NCBI RefSeq assembly: GCF_014050525.1
Contig: NZ_JACGAG010000009.1
Span: forward strand, 1-64,000
Length of the DNA: 64,000 nucleotides
From: Clostridium sp. cel8
GTDB lineage: Bacteria > Bacillota > Clostridia > Clostridiales > Clostridiaceae
Direction of reading: 5' to 3'
The notes beneath the pieces were generated by a model. The model ran no database searches. It was not told where the DNA came from and saw nothing but the letters and a program-made list of their open reading frames with translations. The position numbers were made by a program, and so were the translations under genes. Positions 8,137 to 16,486 of this stretch are shown here, piece by piece (the first letter of the stretch is position 1; the number at the start of each line of letters is the position of its first letter).

Positions 8137-8931
8137 ATGGATATATCTGTTATCATATTTATGATTTTTGGAGTAATGTCAATATTTGTTGGATATATGA
8201 TTGAAGGTGGATCAGCTGGTGCTCTTTTTGGACTAACTGCAGCAATTATAGTCTTTGGAGGAACAATTGGAGCTGTTGGATTATCATTTCCAATGGATAT
8301 ATTGAAGAGAATTCCAAAAATTTTTAAAGTGCTTTTTAATCCTAGAAAAGTTGATTTGCCAGCTTTAATTTCTTATTTTAAAGATGTATCCTATAAAACT
8401 AGAAAAAATGGATTGTTGAGTTTAGAAGGAGAAATATCAAATGACCCTAATATGGATCCGTTTATAAAAAAGGGTCTTCAACTTGTAGTTGATGGAGTTG
8501 ATCCTCAAGCTGTAAGAAGTATACTAGAATTAGAATTAGAATCTACATCTGAAAGACATGCAGAGTGTTCAGATATATTTGAAAGTGCTGGGGGATATGC
8601 TCCTACAATGGGAATTGTCGGCACAGTTATGGGACTTGTCCATGTTTTGGGAAACTTAGAGGATACATCAACATTAGGACCTAAGATAGCAACAGCTTTT
8701 CTGGCTACTTTATATGGTATAGCATCGGCAAATCTTTTATGGCTTCCAATAGGGAATAGATTGAAGCAAGCTGATGAAAAAGAATTAAAAGAAAAAACAC
8801 TTATAATTGAAGCAATACTTTATATTCAGGAAGGAATAAATCCTAATACTATAGCTGAAAAACTAAAGAGTTTCTTAAACAAAGAAGAACTTGTTAAATT
8901 TCAGGAAATGGATGGGAAGGCTGAAATATGA
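8137..8931 (+). CDS. motA: Flagellar motor stator protein MotA
   Basis: MotA is the membrane part of the proton- or sodium-driven stator that powers the flagellum. The 264 residues have four predicted membrane helices (about 4-22, 30-50, 145-170, 180-200), the cytoplasmic loop between helices two and three with charged residues, and the conserved proline-containing GGYAPTMGIVGTVMGLVHVL. The motB start overlaps its stop by four bases (ATGA), so the pair is translationally coupled. No other flagellar or chemotaxis gene is nearby. A flagellar sigma-28 promoter was not convincingly seen. Proton versus sodium use cannot be decided. Confidence 0.93.
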   Translation: MDISVIIFMIFGVMSIFVGYMIEGGSAGALFGLTAAIIVFGGTIGAVGLSFPMDILKRIPKIFKVLFNPRKVDLPALISYFKDVSYKTRKNGLLSLEGEISNDPNMDPFIKKGLQLVVDGVDPQAVRSILELELESTSERHAECSDIFESAGGYAPTMGIVGTVMGLVHVLGNLEDTSTLGPKIATAFLATLYGIASANLLWLPIGNRLKQADEKELKEKTLIIEAILYIQEGINPNTIAEKLKSFLNKEELVKFQEMDGKAEI

Positions 8932-9713
8932 AGAGAAAAAGGCGAGAAAAGAAGCCAGATGGTTTAAGATGGATGCTTACTTATTCTGATTTGATAACTT
9001 TACTTATGATATTTTTTATAGTTATGTATTCTATGGGACAAGTAGATCAAAATAAATATAGACAAATTGCAGAGTCTTTTAGCATAGCTATGGGTGGAGG
9101 AAAAAGTATAATTGGTTCAGATAGTAAGCCGAGTGTTAAAGATAGTGTGAAACAAATAGATACACTAAATGTTAGTCAAGTTGAAAAAAATAAGCTTGAT
9201 AAATTGCAGCAGCAAGTAAATAAGTATTTAAAGCAAAATAAGTTGAGTGGTAGTGTGAGTACAAATATAGATGAAAGAGGTCTTGTAGTCAGCATAAATG
9301 ATACTTTATTTTTTGATACTGGAAAAGCGGAGATAAAGCCTGAGATTAAAACAAAATTAAAGGAAATAGGAAAGATAATAAATGAACTTGGAAATTCAAT
9401 AAGAGTTGAAGGACATACGGATAATGTTCCTATTAGCAACAATAAATATTCTTCTAACTGGCAGCTTTCAGCTATTAGGGCAGCTAATGTTGTACAATTT
9501 TTACAAGATGAAGTTGGAGTTAAACCAGAAAAACTTTCAGTAGGAGGATATGGAGAATATAAGCCAGTAGCTGCAAACTCTACAGATGTGGGTAGAGCGA
9601 AGAATAGAAGAGTTGATATAATAATACTTAGCACTAAGTTTGATGAAATGGAGCATAACGAAAATACAAAAGATACTAATGTGTCACAAAATAATTCAAA
9701 AACATCTAAATAA
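8928..9713 (+). CDS. motB: Flagellar motor stator protein MotB (OmpA-like peptidoglycan-binding domain)
   Basis: MotB anchors the stator to peptidoglycan. The 261-residue protein has a basic N terminus, a single membrane helix (about 17-38) carrying the ion-binding aspartate D21 in LTYSDLITLL, a linker, and a C-terminal OmpA/MotB domain (about 110-235). That domain shows LFFDTGKAEIKPE, VEGHTDNVP and GRAKNRRVDI, all expected for peptidoglycan contact. The C-terminal 25 residues are an asparagine- and threonine-rich tail with no clear function. It overlaps motA by four bases. Confidence 0.94.
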   Translation: MKRKRREKKPDGLRWMLTYSDLITLLMIFFIVMYSMGQVDQNKYRQIAESFSIAMGGGKSIIGSDSKPSVKDSVKQIDTLNVSQVEKNKLDKLQQQVNKYLKQNKLSGSVSTNIDERGLVVSINDTLFFDTGKAEIKPEIKTKLKEIGKIINELGNSIRVEGHTDNVPISNNKYSSNWQLSAIRAANVVQFLQDEVGVKPEKLSVGGYGEYKPVAANSTDVGRAKNRRVDIIILSTKFDEMEHNENTKDTNVSQNNSKTSK

Positions 9714-9847
9714 AATAAGTTTATTTAGGATTTTTGATATATATGCTTATTATATCCCTGACTTGTCAGGAATTATTTATTTGACAATTTGTTTTACATA
9801 CACTAAAATATTAATGTCATTATAATATTAGAAAGAGGAAACAATGT

Positions 9848-10615
9848 ATGAATTTGGAACTAGTTCATGAAGATGAAACACTTGATGATCTCCAACTAAA
9901 TGGAATACACATAATTCAAAAGAAGTGTTCATTTAGATTTGGTGTAGATGCAGTACTCCTTGCAAATTTTGTTAAAGTAAAATCAAATATGAGTGTGATT
10001 GATTTATGTAGTGGTACTGGTATAGTTCCATTTATAATTATAGGTAAGAAAAATGCAAAATATGTAACTGGTATAGAAATTCAAGATAATATGGTTGACA
10101 TGGCAAAACGTTCTGTACTTTTAAATAATATGACTAAAAGATTAAAATTTTTTCATGGAGATATATCAGATTTAAATCTATTAAAGACATTTCCTAAATA
10201 TGATATTGTAACTGTAAATCCTCCATATAAGCTTAAAAATTCTGGTATTATAAATAGAGATGATAAAAATGCAATAGCAAGACATGAAATACTATGTACA
10301 TTAGAGGATGTAGTGAAAGCTTCCAAGATTTTGCTAAAGGAAAATGGAAGATTATATATGATACATAGACCAGATAGACTGGTTGATATAATGTATCTTA
10401 TGAGAGAATATAAAATAGAACCTAAATTTATTAGAATGGTTCATCCTAGTTTTGGCAAACCACCTAATATGGTTCTTATAGAAGGAAGAAATAATGGTGG
10501 AAAATTTTTAAAATGGGGATCTCCACTTTATATTCATAGTAAAGATGGAGGTTATACTGAGGAAATAGAAAAAATATATGGTAGAGATAAAGAGGATTGT
10601 TATGAAAGCAGGTAA
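9848..10615 (+). CDS. tRNA1(Val) (adenine-N6)-methyltransferase-like protein (TrmN6/YabB family)
   Basis: This is a Rossmann-fold SAM methyltransferase of the TrmN6/YabB family; E. coli TrmN6 makes m6A37 in tRNA1(Val). The 255 residues have the YabB N-terminal FRFGVDAVLLANF, the SAM-binding DLCSGTGIVP at 52-61, and the N6-adenine motif NPPY at 124-127. It precedes rsmI with a 14-base overlap, mirroring yabB-(yazA)-yraL/rsmI in Bacillus; the GIY-YIG gene yazA found between them there is missing here. The target nucleotide is inferred from family only. Confidence 0.85.
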   Translation: MNLELVHEDETLDDLQLNGIHIIQKKCSFRFGVDAVLLANFVKVKSNMSVIDLCSGTGIVPFIIIGKKNAKYVTGIEIQDNMVDMAKRSVLLNNMTKRLKFFHGDISDLNLLKTFPKYDIVTVNPPYKLKNSGIINRDDKNAIARHEILCTLEDVVKASKILLKENGRLYMIHRPDRLVDIMYLMREYKIEPKFIRMVHPSFGKPPNMVLIEGRNNGGKFLKWGSPLYIHSKDGGYTEEIEKIYGRDKEDCYESR

Positions 10616-11447
10616 ACTTTTTTTGGTGCCAACTCCTATAGGCAATTTGAAGGACATAACTATAAGAGCACTTGATATATTAAAAGAAGTAGATTTAATA
10701 GCGGCAGAGGATACAAGACAAAGCCTAAAGCTTTTAAATCATTTTAATATAAAAAAGCCTCTTGTAAGTTATCATAAATTTAATGAAAATTCTAAAAGCT
10801 TAAATATAATAGAAGAACTTAAAAGTGGAAAGAATGTAGCACTTGTAAGTGATGCAGGAACTCCGGGAATTTCAGATCCGGGTAATATTATAATACAAAA
10901 ATGTATAGAACAGGGAATGGAATTTGAAGTTCTTACAGGGGCAAGTGCTTTAATTACAGGTCTAGTTTATTCAGGATTAAATAAAGGAATGTTTACATTT
11001 GTAGGATTTCTTCCAAGAGATAATAAAAATAGAAAAAAGGTTATTGCAGCTATAAAAGATAGACAAGATACATTGATATTTTATGAATCGCCACATAGAC
11101 TTAAAAGTACATTGGAATTTTTGAGAAAAAATATTGGAAATAGAAAAGTTGCTATATGTAGAGAACTTACAAAAGTACATGAAGAAGTACTGAGATTTAC
11201 TATTGATCAGGCAATAAATTATTATGAAGATAAAAATATAAAAGGTGAAATTGTTATTGTAGTTAGTGGTAAATCAGAGGAAGAGATTTTAAAAGATAAA
11301 GAAAAATATTGGGAAAATATGACTATTCAAGAGCATTTAAAAAAATATATGGATCAGGGATTTGATAAAAAAGAATCAATTAAAAGAGTATGTATGGATA
11401 GAAACCTTCATAAATCAGATGTTTATAAGTATTCCATAGGATTATAG
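10602..11447 (+). CDS. rsmI: 16S rRNA (cytidine1402-2'-O)-methyltransferase RsmI
   Basis: RsmI methylates the 2'-O of C1402 in the decoding centre. The 281-residue protein has the tetrapyrrole-methylase fold signatures LVPTPIGNLKDIT at the N terminus, AAEDTR, SDAGTPGISDPG and the FYESPHRL segment. I choose ATG 10602, with AGAGGA 6 bases upstream; an earlier in-frame ATG at 10578 has no visible ribosome site. The start lies inside the preceding methyltransferase gene, indicating coupled expression. The length fits the family. Confidence 0.93.
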   Translation: MKAGKLFLVPTPIGNLKDITIRALDILKEVDLIAAEDTRQSLKLLNHFNIKKPLVSYHKFNENSKSLNIIEELKSGKNVALVSDAGTPGISDPGNIIIQKCIEQGMEFEVLTGASALITGLVYSGLNKGMFTFVGFLPRDNKNRKKVIAAIKDRQDTLIFYESPHRLKSTLEFLRKNIGNRKVAICRELTKVHEEVLRFTIDQAINYYEDKNIKGEIVIVVSGKSEEEILKDKEKYWENMTIQEHLKKYMDQGFDKKESIKRVCMDRNLHKSDVYKYSIGL

Positions 11448-11922
11448 ATAGAAAAATAAATAAAAATCTAAAGTTAATTTTATGTAATAATTACTATGAA
11501 TTGACTTATTTAAAAAATAATTCTTGAAAATATTTGAGTTTATTAATAAACATATAACTTTAATTAAAAATTATAATATTTTGAGAAAAATGTATCATAA
11601 AAGTTGTTAAATTATTAGTCTTAATGGTATAATAAAAAAGGTAATTTTAAAATTATAAGCGAAACTAATAATTTTAATATATATTTTATATCTAAATAGT
11701 AAAAGTATAGCTTTACATTTGAAAAAAATTATATGATTGTTTGTATATTTATATTTTATAAAATAGTAAATTTTAATTTCAAGACTTTTTATTTTACACA
11801 CACATATATAGGACGTTTCTAGAAATAGTGTGAATTTATAGATGTATTTTAAGGTCTTGAATTTAATAATATTTAATCTTACAACAGTTAAAATTTATGG
11901 TGAACATAGGGAGGTATATGAA
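11448..11922. other. Long AT-rich leader region upstream of the NlpC/P60 gene
   Basis: No gene is supported in these 475 bases. A plausible sigma-A promoter is at 11604-11633, which would give a leader of nearly 290 bases. No GC-rich conserved fold, such as the ydaO (c-di-AMP) riboswitch often found before cell-wall hydrolases, was recognised. A short inverted CACAC/GTGTG lies near 11798-11832. Confidence 0.5.
11604..11633 (+). promoter_or_regulatory. Candidate sigma-A promoter of the NlpC/P60 gene
   Basis: TTGTTA and a perfect TATAAT are separated by 18 bases. It is the best hexamer pair in this gap, but the region is AT-rich, so chance matches are likely. Confidence 0.4.
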
Positions 11923-12987
11923 TTGAATAAAAAAACAATGTCCGTTATGATTGCGTTGACATTGACTTTCTCTACTTGTGGAACTGTTTTTGCATCACCA
12001 AGTAGTACAAGTTCTATAAGTCAACTCAATCAGCAGAAACAGGAGTTACAAGTTAAAGTTGAGAAGTTAGATGATCAAATATCACAGGTAATGTTGGAAA
12101 TTGATAACAACAAAAAAAATATTGAAAAAATAGAAGCGGAAATAGAAAAAAATAAACAAAATTTGGACAAGATACAAGAGGATATAGCTGCACAGCAAGA
12201 ATTGTTCAACAAAAGAGCAAGGGCAATGTACATAAATGGAGTAGACAGTTACTTAGGTGTAATATTGAACTCAAATAGTATAAATGATTTTATATCAAGA
12301 ATAGATACAGTTAGAAGAATAATGACTTCTGATAAAGAGATTATAGGTAATCTACAAGATAAAAAAGAAGAATTGGCTGAGGAAAAGGAAAATTTAGAGA
12401 ATGAAAATAATAAGTTCTTGGCTCTTAAAGCTGATAATGAAAAGAAGCTAGCCAAGCTTAATAGTGATAGATCATCGGAAAAAGCTTTAATAGAGGATTT
12501 GGAGGAGAAAGAAACAGCTCTTCAAGCATCTTCTATAAATAATGAAAGTAATGCGGCAGTAATTGCAGCAGCAAATAATGTTCAAAAAATTAGAGAGGCT
12601 GCACCTAGAATATCAAGAGGAGGATCAGCTGCGGCTGTGTCTTCAAATTCAGTAGTTGCATATGCGTCTAATTTCTTAGGTGTTCCTTATGTATGGGGTG
12701 GAACGTCACCATCAGGTTTTGACTGTTCAGGATTAGTTCAATATGTATATGCTCATTTTGGTATTTCACTTCCTAGAGTGGCCTCGGCACAGCAAGGAGT
12801 AGGAACTCCTGTATCTAAGGAAAATCTTAAACCAGGCGATTTGGTATTTTTCGGATCACCTGCATATCATGTAGGAATATATGTTGGAAATGGTTCATAT
12901 ATTAATGCACCTAGAACAGGTGATGTAGTAAAAATATCATCAATAGATAGAGCTGGTTTTAGTGGTGGAAGAAGAATACTTAACTAA
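11923..12987 (+). CDS. Secreted peptidoglycan endopeptidase: coiled coil plus NlpC/P60 domain
   Basis: This is a cell-wall hydrolase that should cut between gamma-D-Glu and the diamino acid of stem peptides. I place the start at TTG 11923, 8 bases after GGGAGG, giving 354 residues and a clean Sec signal peptide (NKK, then a hydrophobic stretch ending near ATVFAS-like TVFASP). Residues 30-230 form a PcsB/CwlO-like coiled coil with an alanine-rich linker. The C-terminal NlpC/P60 domain has C268 in GFDCSG, H316 in YHVGIYVG and the polar third residue N328. In PcsB- and CwlO-type enzymes the coiled coil is used for control by FtsEX; that is an inference here. It is single, with its own leader and terminator. 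Confidence 0.9.
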   Translation: MNKKTMSVMIALTLTFSTCGTVFASPSSTSSISQLNQQKQELQVKVEKLDDQISQVMLEIDNNKKNIEKIEAEIEKNKQNLDKIQEDIAAQQELFNKRARAMYINGVDSYLGVILNSNSINDFISRIDTVRRIMTSDKEIIGNLQDKKEELAEEKENLENENNKFLALKADNEKKLAKLNSDRSSEKALIEDLEEKETALQASSINNESNAAVIAAANNVQKIREAAPRISRGGSAAAVSSNSVVAYASNFLGVPYVWGGTSPSGFDCSGLVQYVYAHFGISLPRVASAQQGVGTPVSKENLKPGDLVFFGSPAYHVGIYVGNGSYINAPRTGDVVKISSIDRAGFSGGRRILN

Positions 12988-13015
12988 TATTTATTAGATA
13001 TGTAAATATAAAATT

Positions 13016-13044
13016 AAAGCCCAACATAATGTTGGGCTTTTTAT
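13016..13044. terminator. Intrinsic terminator shared by the NlpC/P60 gene and abrB
   Basis: The stem AAAGCCCAACA, loop TAA, TGTTGGGCTTT is flanked by a T run on the right and an A run on the left. It lies between two converging genes and can stop both. Confidence 0.88.
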
Positions 13045-13053
13045 TTGTAATAA

Positions 13054-13299
13054 TTATTTTCCTTCTTTTAATTCATTTAAGCAATTTTTACAAATATTTT
13101 TTCCTTTGTAATTGACAACATCTCTTGCATCTCCACAGAAAATACATGCTGGCTGATATTTCTTTAATATAATTTGCTCACCATCTACATATATTTCTAG
13201 AGCATCTTTTTCAGCAATATCTAAAGTTCTTCTTAGCTCTATAGGAATTACAATTCTTCCTAGCTCGTCCACTCTTCTTACAACACCTGTTGATTTCAT
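13054..13299 (-). CDS. abrB: AbrB/SpoVT-family transition-state regulator with C-terminal cysteine pairs
   Basis: This is a swapped-hairpin DNA-binding protein. The N-terminal half carries the AbrB signature (GVVRRVDELGRIVIPIELRR, then DALEIYVDGEQIILKKY). The C-terminal part has CIFCG and CKNCL, a possible zinc-binding pair-of-pairs, as in many clostridial AbrB proteins. I choose the ATG of MKSTGVV (81 residues) because AAGGGAGG sits 8 bases before it; the longer in-frame form to 13338 has no such site. AbrB proteins repress sporulation and stationary-phase genes during growth. It sits between the rsmI region and the metG/tatD block, as in Bacillus. Confidence 0.92.
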   Translation of the reverse strand: MKSTGVVRRVDELGRIVIPIELRRTLDIAEKDALEIYVDGEQIILKKYQPACIFCGDARDVVNYKGKNICKNCLNELKEGK

Positions 13300-13626
13300 T
13301 TGATTTCCTCCCTTAATTCCATAATTCGACATAACCACAATTAAATAATAGCAAAACTTACATTAAAAGTCAATAGAAATTTTAAAAAATTACCTATAAT
13401 ATTTTTAAAAAAGTTTGATATATCAAAGTAAAGTGCCATTATAAGCGTATAAGTAATTAAAATTATGCTATAAATTAAATTCGACAAAATATGATTTATT
13501 GCGTATAATATTGCAATTAATGTATTATAGTTTAATATACATCTAAATAGTGAATATATTATTTATAAATTACTGATAAATATTAAATACATATATGGTA
13601 AAATAATTATGAAGTAGGTGATAGAT
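13300..13626. other. Divergent intergenic region between abrB and cca
   Basis: This AT-rich gap of about 320 bases should hold both divergent promoters. No structured RNA, repeat or clear operator was seen. Confidence 0.4.
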
Positions 13627-15015
13627 TTGAATTATTTGAAAAAGTTTATTATGTGTTTAAATAATAAGATAAATACAAATGAAGAAAGTGTATATTTAGT
13701 TGGTGGATATGTAAGGGATAAATTAATTAAATCAAGTATGGATCCAAAAGATGCAGATTTTATATATGATGGTGATATTAAAGGCTTAATAGAATATCTA
13801 AATTCATCTGGATATCAGTTTATGCCAATTAAAGAATCAAGAGAAACATATAGATGTATGTTAAATGGCAATTGTATAGATATAACTAAAATGCAAGGGA
13901 AAACTATAGTTGAGGATTTAAGTAAACGGGATTTTACTGCAAATGCTATATGCCTTGAAGTAGGAAAAAATAAGATAATAGATCCTTTTGAAGGAAGAAA
14001 AGCAATTAAAAATAGGATAATAAAAGCTGTAAGTTCAGATAGTATTAAAAAAGATCCTATTAGAATATTGAGAGGTATTAGACTATATATAAGTTATGGA
14101 ATGCATTTTAATCTTGATACTGAAAATATGATAAAAAAGTATGCTTTTAAATTGAAAGAAGTAGCTGGAGAAAAAATATTTTCTGAATTGATGTTAATAT
14201 TAGAGAATGATAAAGATGGAAGAGCTTTTGATATACTAAACACATTTTCTGTATTAAATTTTCTAATTCCATATGTGGAAGAACTTAAAACTATGGGAAA
14301 GTGTAAATATCATCAGGAAGATGTATTTACACATGCAAATTTAACATATATGGCTTTTAAAGATATTTTAAGTCATAGAATAAATATAAAAAACTTAGAT
14401 AATAATATTTTTAATTACAAAATTGGAGATTTTACTCTTAGAGAATATACTTCAATAGCATGTTTTTTGCACGATATTGGAAAATATGAGGCCTATAAAA
14501 AAGAAGGTAATAAGGTTAGTTTTGCTGGACATGAAAAAAATGGCAGAATAATATGTGAAAAATTATGTAACAGACTTAGATTTCCTAAAAAGGCATCTAA
14601 ATTTATAGAAGATATTGTAAGTGCTCATATGTATCCTCTTATATTTTTTAAAAACGGATTTGAAAACAGTAAACATATGATTTATGATTTTTTTTATAAA
14701 TATGGAGAACTTTCTAGGTATATAATTGTTGTAGCTTTTTGTGATAATTATGCTACGAGGATGTTGTCATATGAAAATAGTGAGAAAAGAAGATTTAAAG
14801 TATTTATCGAAAAGATGCTTGAGGAATATGATATCTATTCTAATTTAAAAAATAATCAACTTGTAGATGGAAATTATATTGTTAATGTCCTGGGATTTAG
14901 AGGAGTTATTATAGGTAATATAATGTATAATATTGATAAACTTAGATATTTAAAAAAGTTAAAAACAAGGCAAGATGTAATTGATTATATTAATAAATTA
15001 AAGAAATTAAGATAA
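13627..15015 (+). CDS. cca: CCA tRNA nucleotidyltransferase with HD domain
   Basis: The enzyme adds or repairs the 3' CCA end of tRNA (or polyadenylates, in a split-enzyme organism). The N terminus has the class II nucleotidyltransferase motifs: GGYVRDKL, the metal-binding DADFIYDG, KRDFTANAI and RILRGIRL. The C-terminal half carries an HD domain (LHDIGKYEAY, then AGHEKNG), as in long clostridial CCA enzymes. I prefer TTG 13627 after AGGTGAT; a GTG at 13618 would add three residues but has no ribosome site before it. The 465-residue maximum length suits a CCA-HD enzyme. It converges with the PspA operon across a DnaA-box cluster. Confidence 0.88.
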   Translation: MNYLKKFIMCLNNKINTNEESVYLVGGYVRDKLIKSSMDPKDADFIYDGDIKGLIEYLNSSGYQFMPIKESRETYRCMLNGNCIDITKMQGKTIVEDLSKRDFTANAICLEVGKNKIIDPFEGRKAIKNRIIKAVSSDSIKKDPIRILRGIRLYISYGMHFNLDTENMIKKYAFKLKEVAGEKIFSELMLILENDKDGRAFDILNTFSVLNFLIPYVEELKTMGKCKYHQEDVFTHANLTYMAFKDILSHRINIKNLDNNIFNYKIGDFTLREYTSIACFLHDIGKYEAYKKEGNKVSFAGHEKNGRIICEKLCNRLRFPKKASKFIEDIVSAHMYPLIFFKNGFENSKHMIYDFFYKYGELSRYIIVVAFCDNYATRMLSYENSEKRRFKVFIEKMLEEYDIYSNLKNNQLVDGNYIVNVLGFRGVIIGNIMYNIDKLRYLKKLKTRQDVIDYINKLKKLR

Positions 15016-15020
15016 TATTA

Positions 15021-15168
15021 ACATAGATACTTATCAACAATGTGGATAAGTATCTATGTATGTTGTATTAGGGCAATTATATCAACAATTATAAGTTATC
15101 AACAGAAATTGTTGATAACTTTGTGGATTCTGTGTATAACTATGGACAAGTCCTACTACTTATCCACA
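15021..15168. promoter_or_regulatory. Cluster of DnaA boxes with inverted repeats
   Basis: Three sites match the DnaA box TTATNCACA exactly: 15041-15049 (minus), 15131-15139 (minus) and 15160-15168 (plus). Three one-mismatch TTATCAACA copies lie at 15031-15039, 15096-15104 and 15110-15118 (minus). They are arranged in palindromes: a perfect 15-bp inverted repeat at 15021-15035/15045-15059 and a perfect 12-bp one at 15093-15104/15110-15121. The cluster lies between the convergent ends of cca and the cysteine-rich gene, whose last codons contain the final box. The hairpins could also help end cca transcription, though the T runs are poor. Confidence 0.7.
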
Positions 15169-15809
15169 ATTTGGAATATAGATACTATAAAATCAAATTC
15201 ATTTGGATCTGTTATTTCGCCATAAGAGTCTTCTGATATTCCTGGATAATAGTATAATATAAACTTTTCACTACTTTCTAGATCTTGTATTATTATATAT
15301 TTTCTATCTAATTCTATGTCTTGTAGAGTTGCAATTACATTATAAGTGCCATCTTTACCGGTTTTGTTATTTCTAAGATATAGTACAAAGTTATCATGTA
15401 ATGAAACATTAATTTTCTTTTTGTCACAATAGGCAATATTAGAGTCATTTTTGCAAGCTAAGCATCCATCAAATTTACAATTGACTATGCAATTTAAGCA
15501 TTTACATTTACTGCATTTATCTAATTGATTTAATGACTCTAAGTTATCATTTTTGTAATCTTTTAATAAAGATATATATTTATCGCTTTTAAATATATTG
15601 AGAAATTTTGATTTTTGAGTTTCACTTTTGCAGGATTCAAGTAAATCTATATATCTTTTTAAAGTGCCTATTTTTACAATGTATTTTCTCCTATTTAATA
15701 ATTGTTTATCTAAAAAAGGAGATACATTTTCTATGGCATAACTTATATCTACAAATATTTTTCCATAATAATTTTTTTCAGAATCTATAAATTTATCTAT
15801 TTTATTCAT
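15156..15809 (-). CDS. Cysteine-cluster protein of the PspA operon, unknown function
   Basis: I do not recognise this 217-residue protein by name. Residues 1-95 are lysine-rich and probably helical. Residues 99-128 hold eight cysteines (C99, C102, C104, C107, C111, C116, C119, C128), which looks like a zinc or iron-sulfur site. The C-terminal 75 residues are predicted beta-strand with KYIIIQDLESSEKFILYYY, weakly like small DUF1292-type domains. It has no signal peptide or membrane helix. It starts 13 bases after the pspA stop and is the last gene of the three-gene minus-strand operon, so a role in membrane-stress response together with PspA is a fair guess only. Confidence 0.75.
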   Translation of the reverse strand: MNKIDKFIDSEKNYYGKIFVDISYAIENVSPFLDKQLLNRRKYIVKIGTLKRYIDLLESCKSETQKSKFLNIFKSDKYISLLKDYKNDNLESLNQLDKCSKCKCLNCIVNCKFDGCLACKNDSNIAYCDKKKINVSLHDNFVLYLRNNKTGKDGTYNVIATLQDIELDRKYIIIQDLESSEKFILYYYPGISEDSYGEITDPNEFDFIVSIFQIVDK

Positions 15810-15822
15810 AATAAATCATATC

Positions 15823-16473
15823 CTAATTCTGTTTATATTTTTCTAGTTCTTTATCTAGATCAATTTTATCTAATTCTTCAAATTCCTTATCAAGTGAATT
15901 TAATTCTTTTAGATCTTCAAGTCCTCGGGATATAGCTTCCTTTTTTTGTATCGTTTTTTCTATATCATCAATGCTTATTTTATTATTTTCTGAATCTATA
16001 TTAGTGAGAATTTCGTTTATTTTTTTACTAGCTTCTGCATTGTTGTATCTAGCAGCAGCTTCATCTCTATATATCCTAGTTTTTTTGATTTCATTTTCTA
16101 GATCTATAAGTTTTTTCTTTATAGTTTCAGCTTTAATTGAGGCGGTTTTATAGCTTTTTTCTAAATTTTTATAAGTATTCTCTGCTTCTAATTTTTTCTC
16201 TAAGGCCTTTTTAGCCAATTCTTCATTGTTTTTATTTAGGGCTAATTTTACTTTTTCATCAAATTCCAATGAAGTTTTTTTTGCAGATTCCATATTCTTT
16301 TTGATTTCATAAACACTGCCCAGTACTTGCGCAGAGGATAGCTTGGCTTTATTTAAGCTATTCTCCATATCTTTTAGTTTCTGATCTAAGAGTTCTATTG
16401 GATTTTCAATTTCATCCAATCTGCTGTTAACTTTTGCTCTAAACATATTTGACATTCTTTTAATTAATCCCAT
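15823..16473 (-). CDS. pspA: PspA/IM30 (LiaH) family membrane-stress protein
   Basis: PspA/LiaH proteins are ESCRT-III-like coiled coils that assemble on the inner membrane and protect it under envelope stress. The 216 residues start with the amphipathic membrane-binding helix GLIKRMSNMFRAKVNSRLDE and the conserved NPIELLDQKLKDME; the rest is an almost unbroken charged coiled coil. AGGAGG lies 8 bases before the ATG. It is the middle gene of an operon with a secreted serine-rich protein upstream and a cysteine-cluster protein downstream. No PspBC or LiaRS partner is visible. Confidence 0.9.
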   Translation of the reverse strand: MGLIKRMSNMFRAKVNSRLDEIENPIELLDQKLKDMENSLNKAKLSSAQVLGSVYEIKKNMESAKKTSLEFDEKVKLALNKNNEELAKKALEKKLEAENTYKNLEKSYKTASIKAETIKKKLIDLENEIKKTRIYRDEAAARYNNAEASKKINEILTNIDSENNKISIDDIEKTIQKKEAISRGLEDLKELNSLDKEFEELDKIDLDKELEKYKQN

Positions 16474-16486
16474 TTTAATTTCCTCC

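Noticed and set aside
9176-9634. 152-codon minus-strand frame inside motB
   Set aside because: The motB frame carries the full OmpA-like domain; the opposite frame is a shadow.
9755-9775. Hairpin TCCCTGACTTGTCAGGA after motB as a terminator
   Set aside because: The stem is short and the following T run is broken, so it was not listed as a supported terminator.
11607-11801. 64-codon minus-strand frame before the NlpC/P60 gene
   Set aside because: The translation is dominated by K, I, F and Y, as expected of random AT-rich sequence, with no ribosome site.
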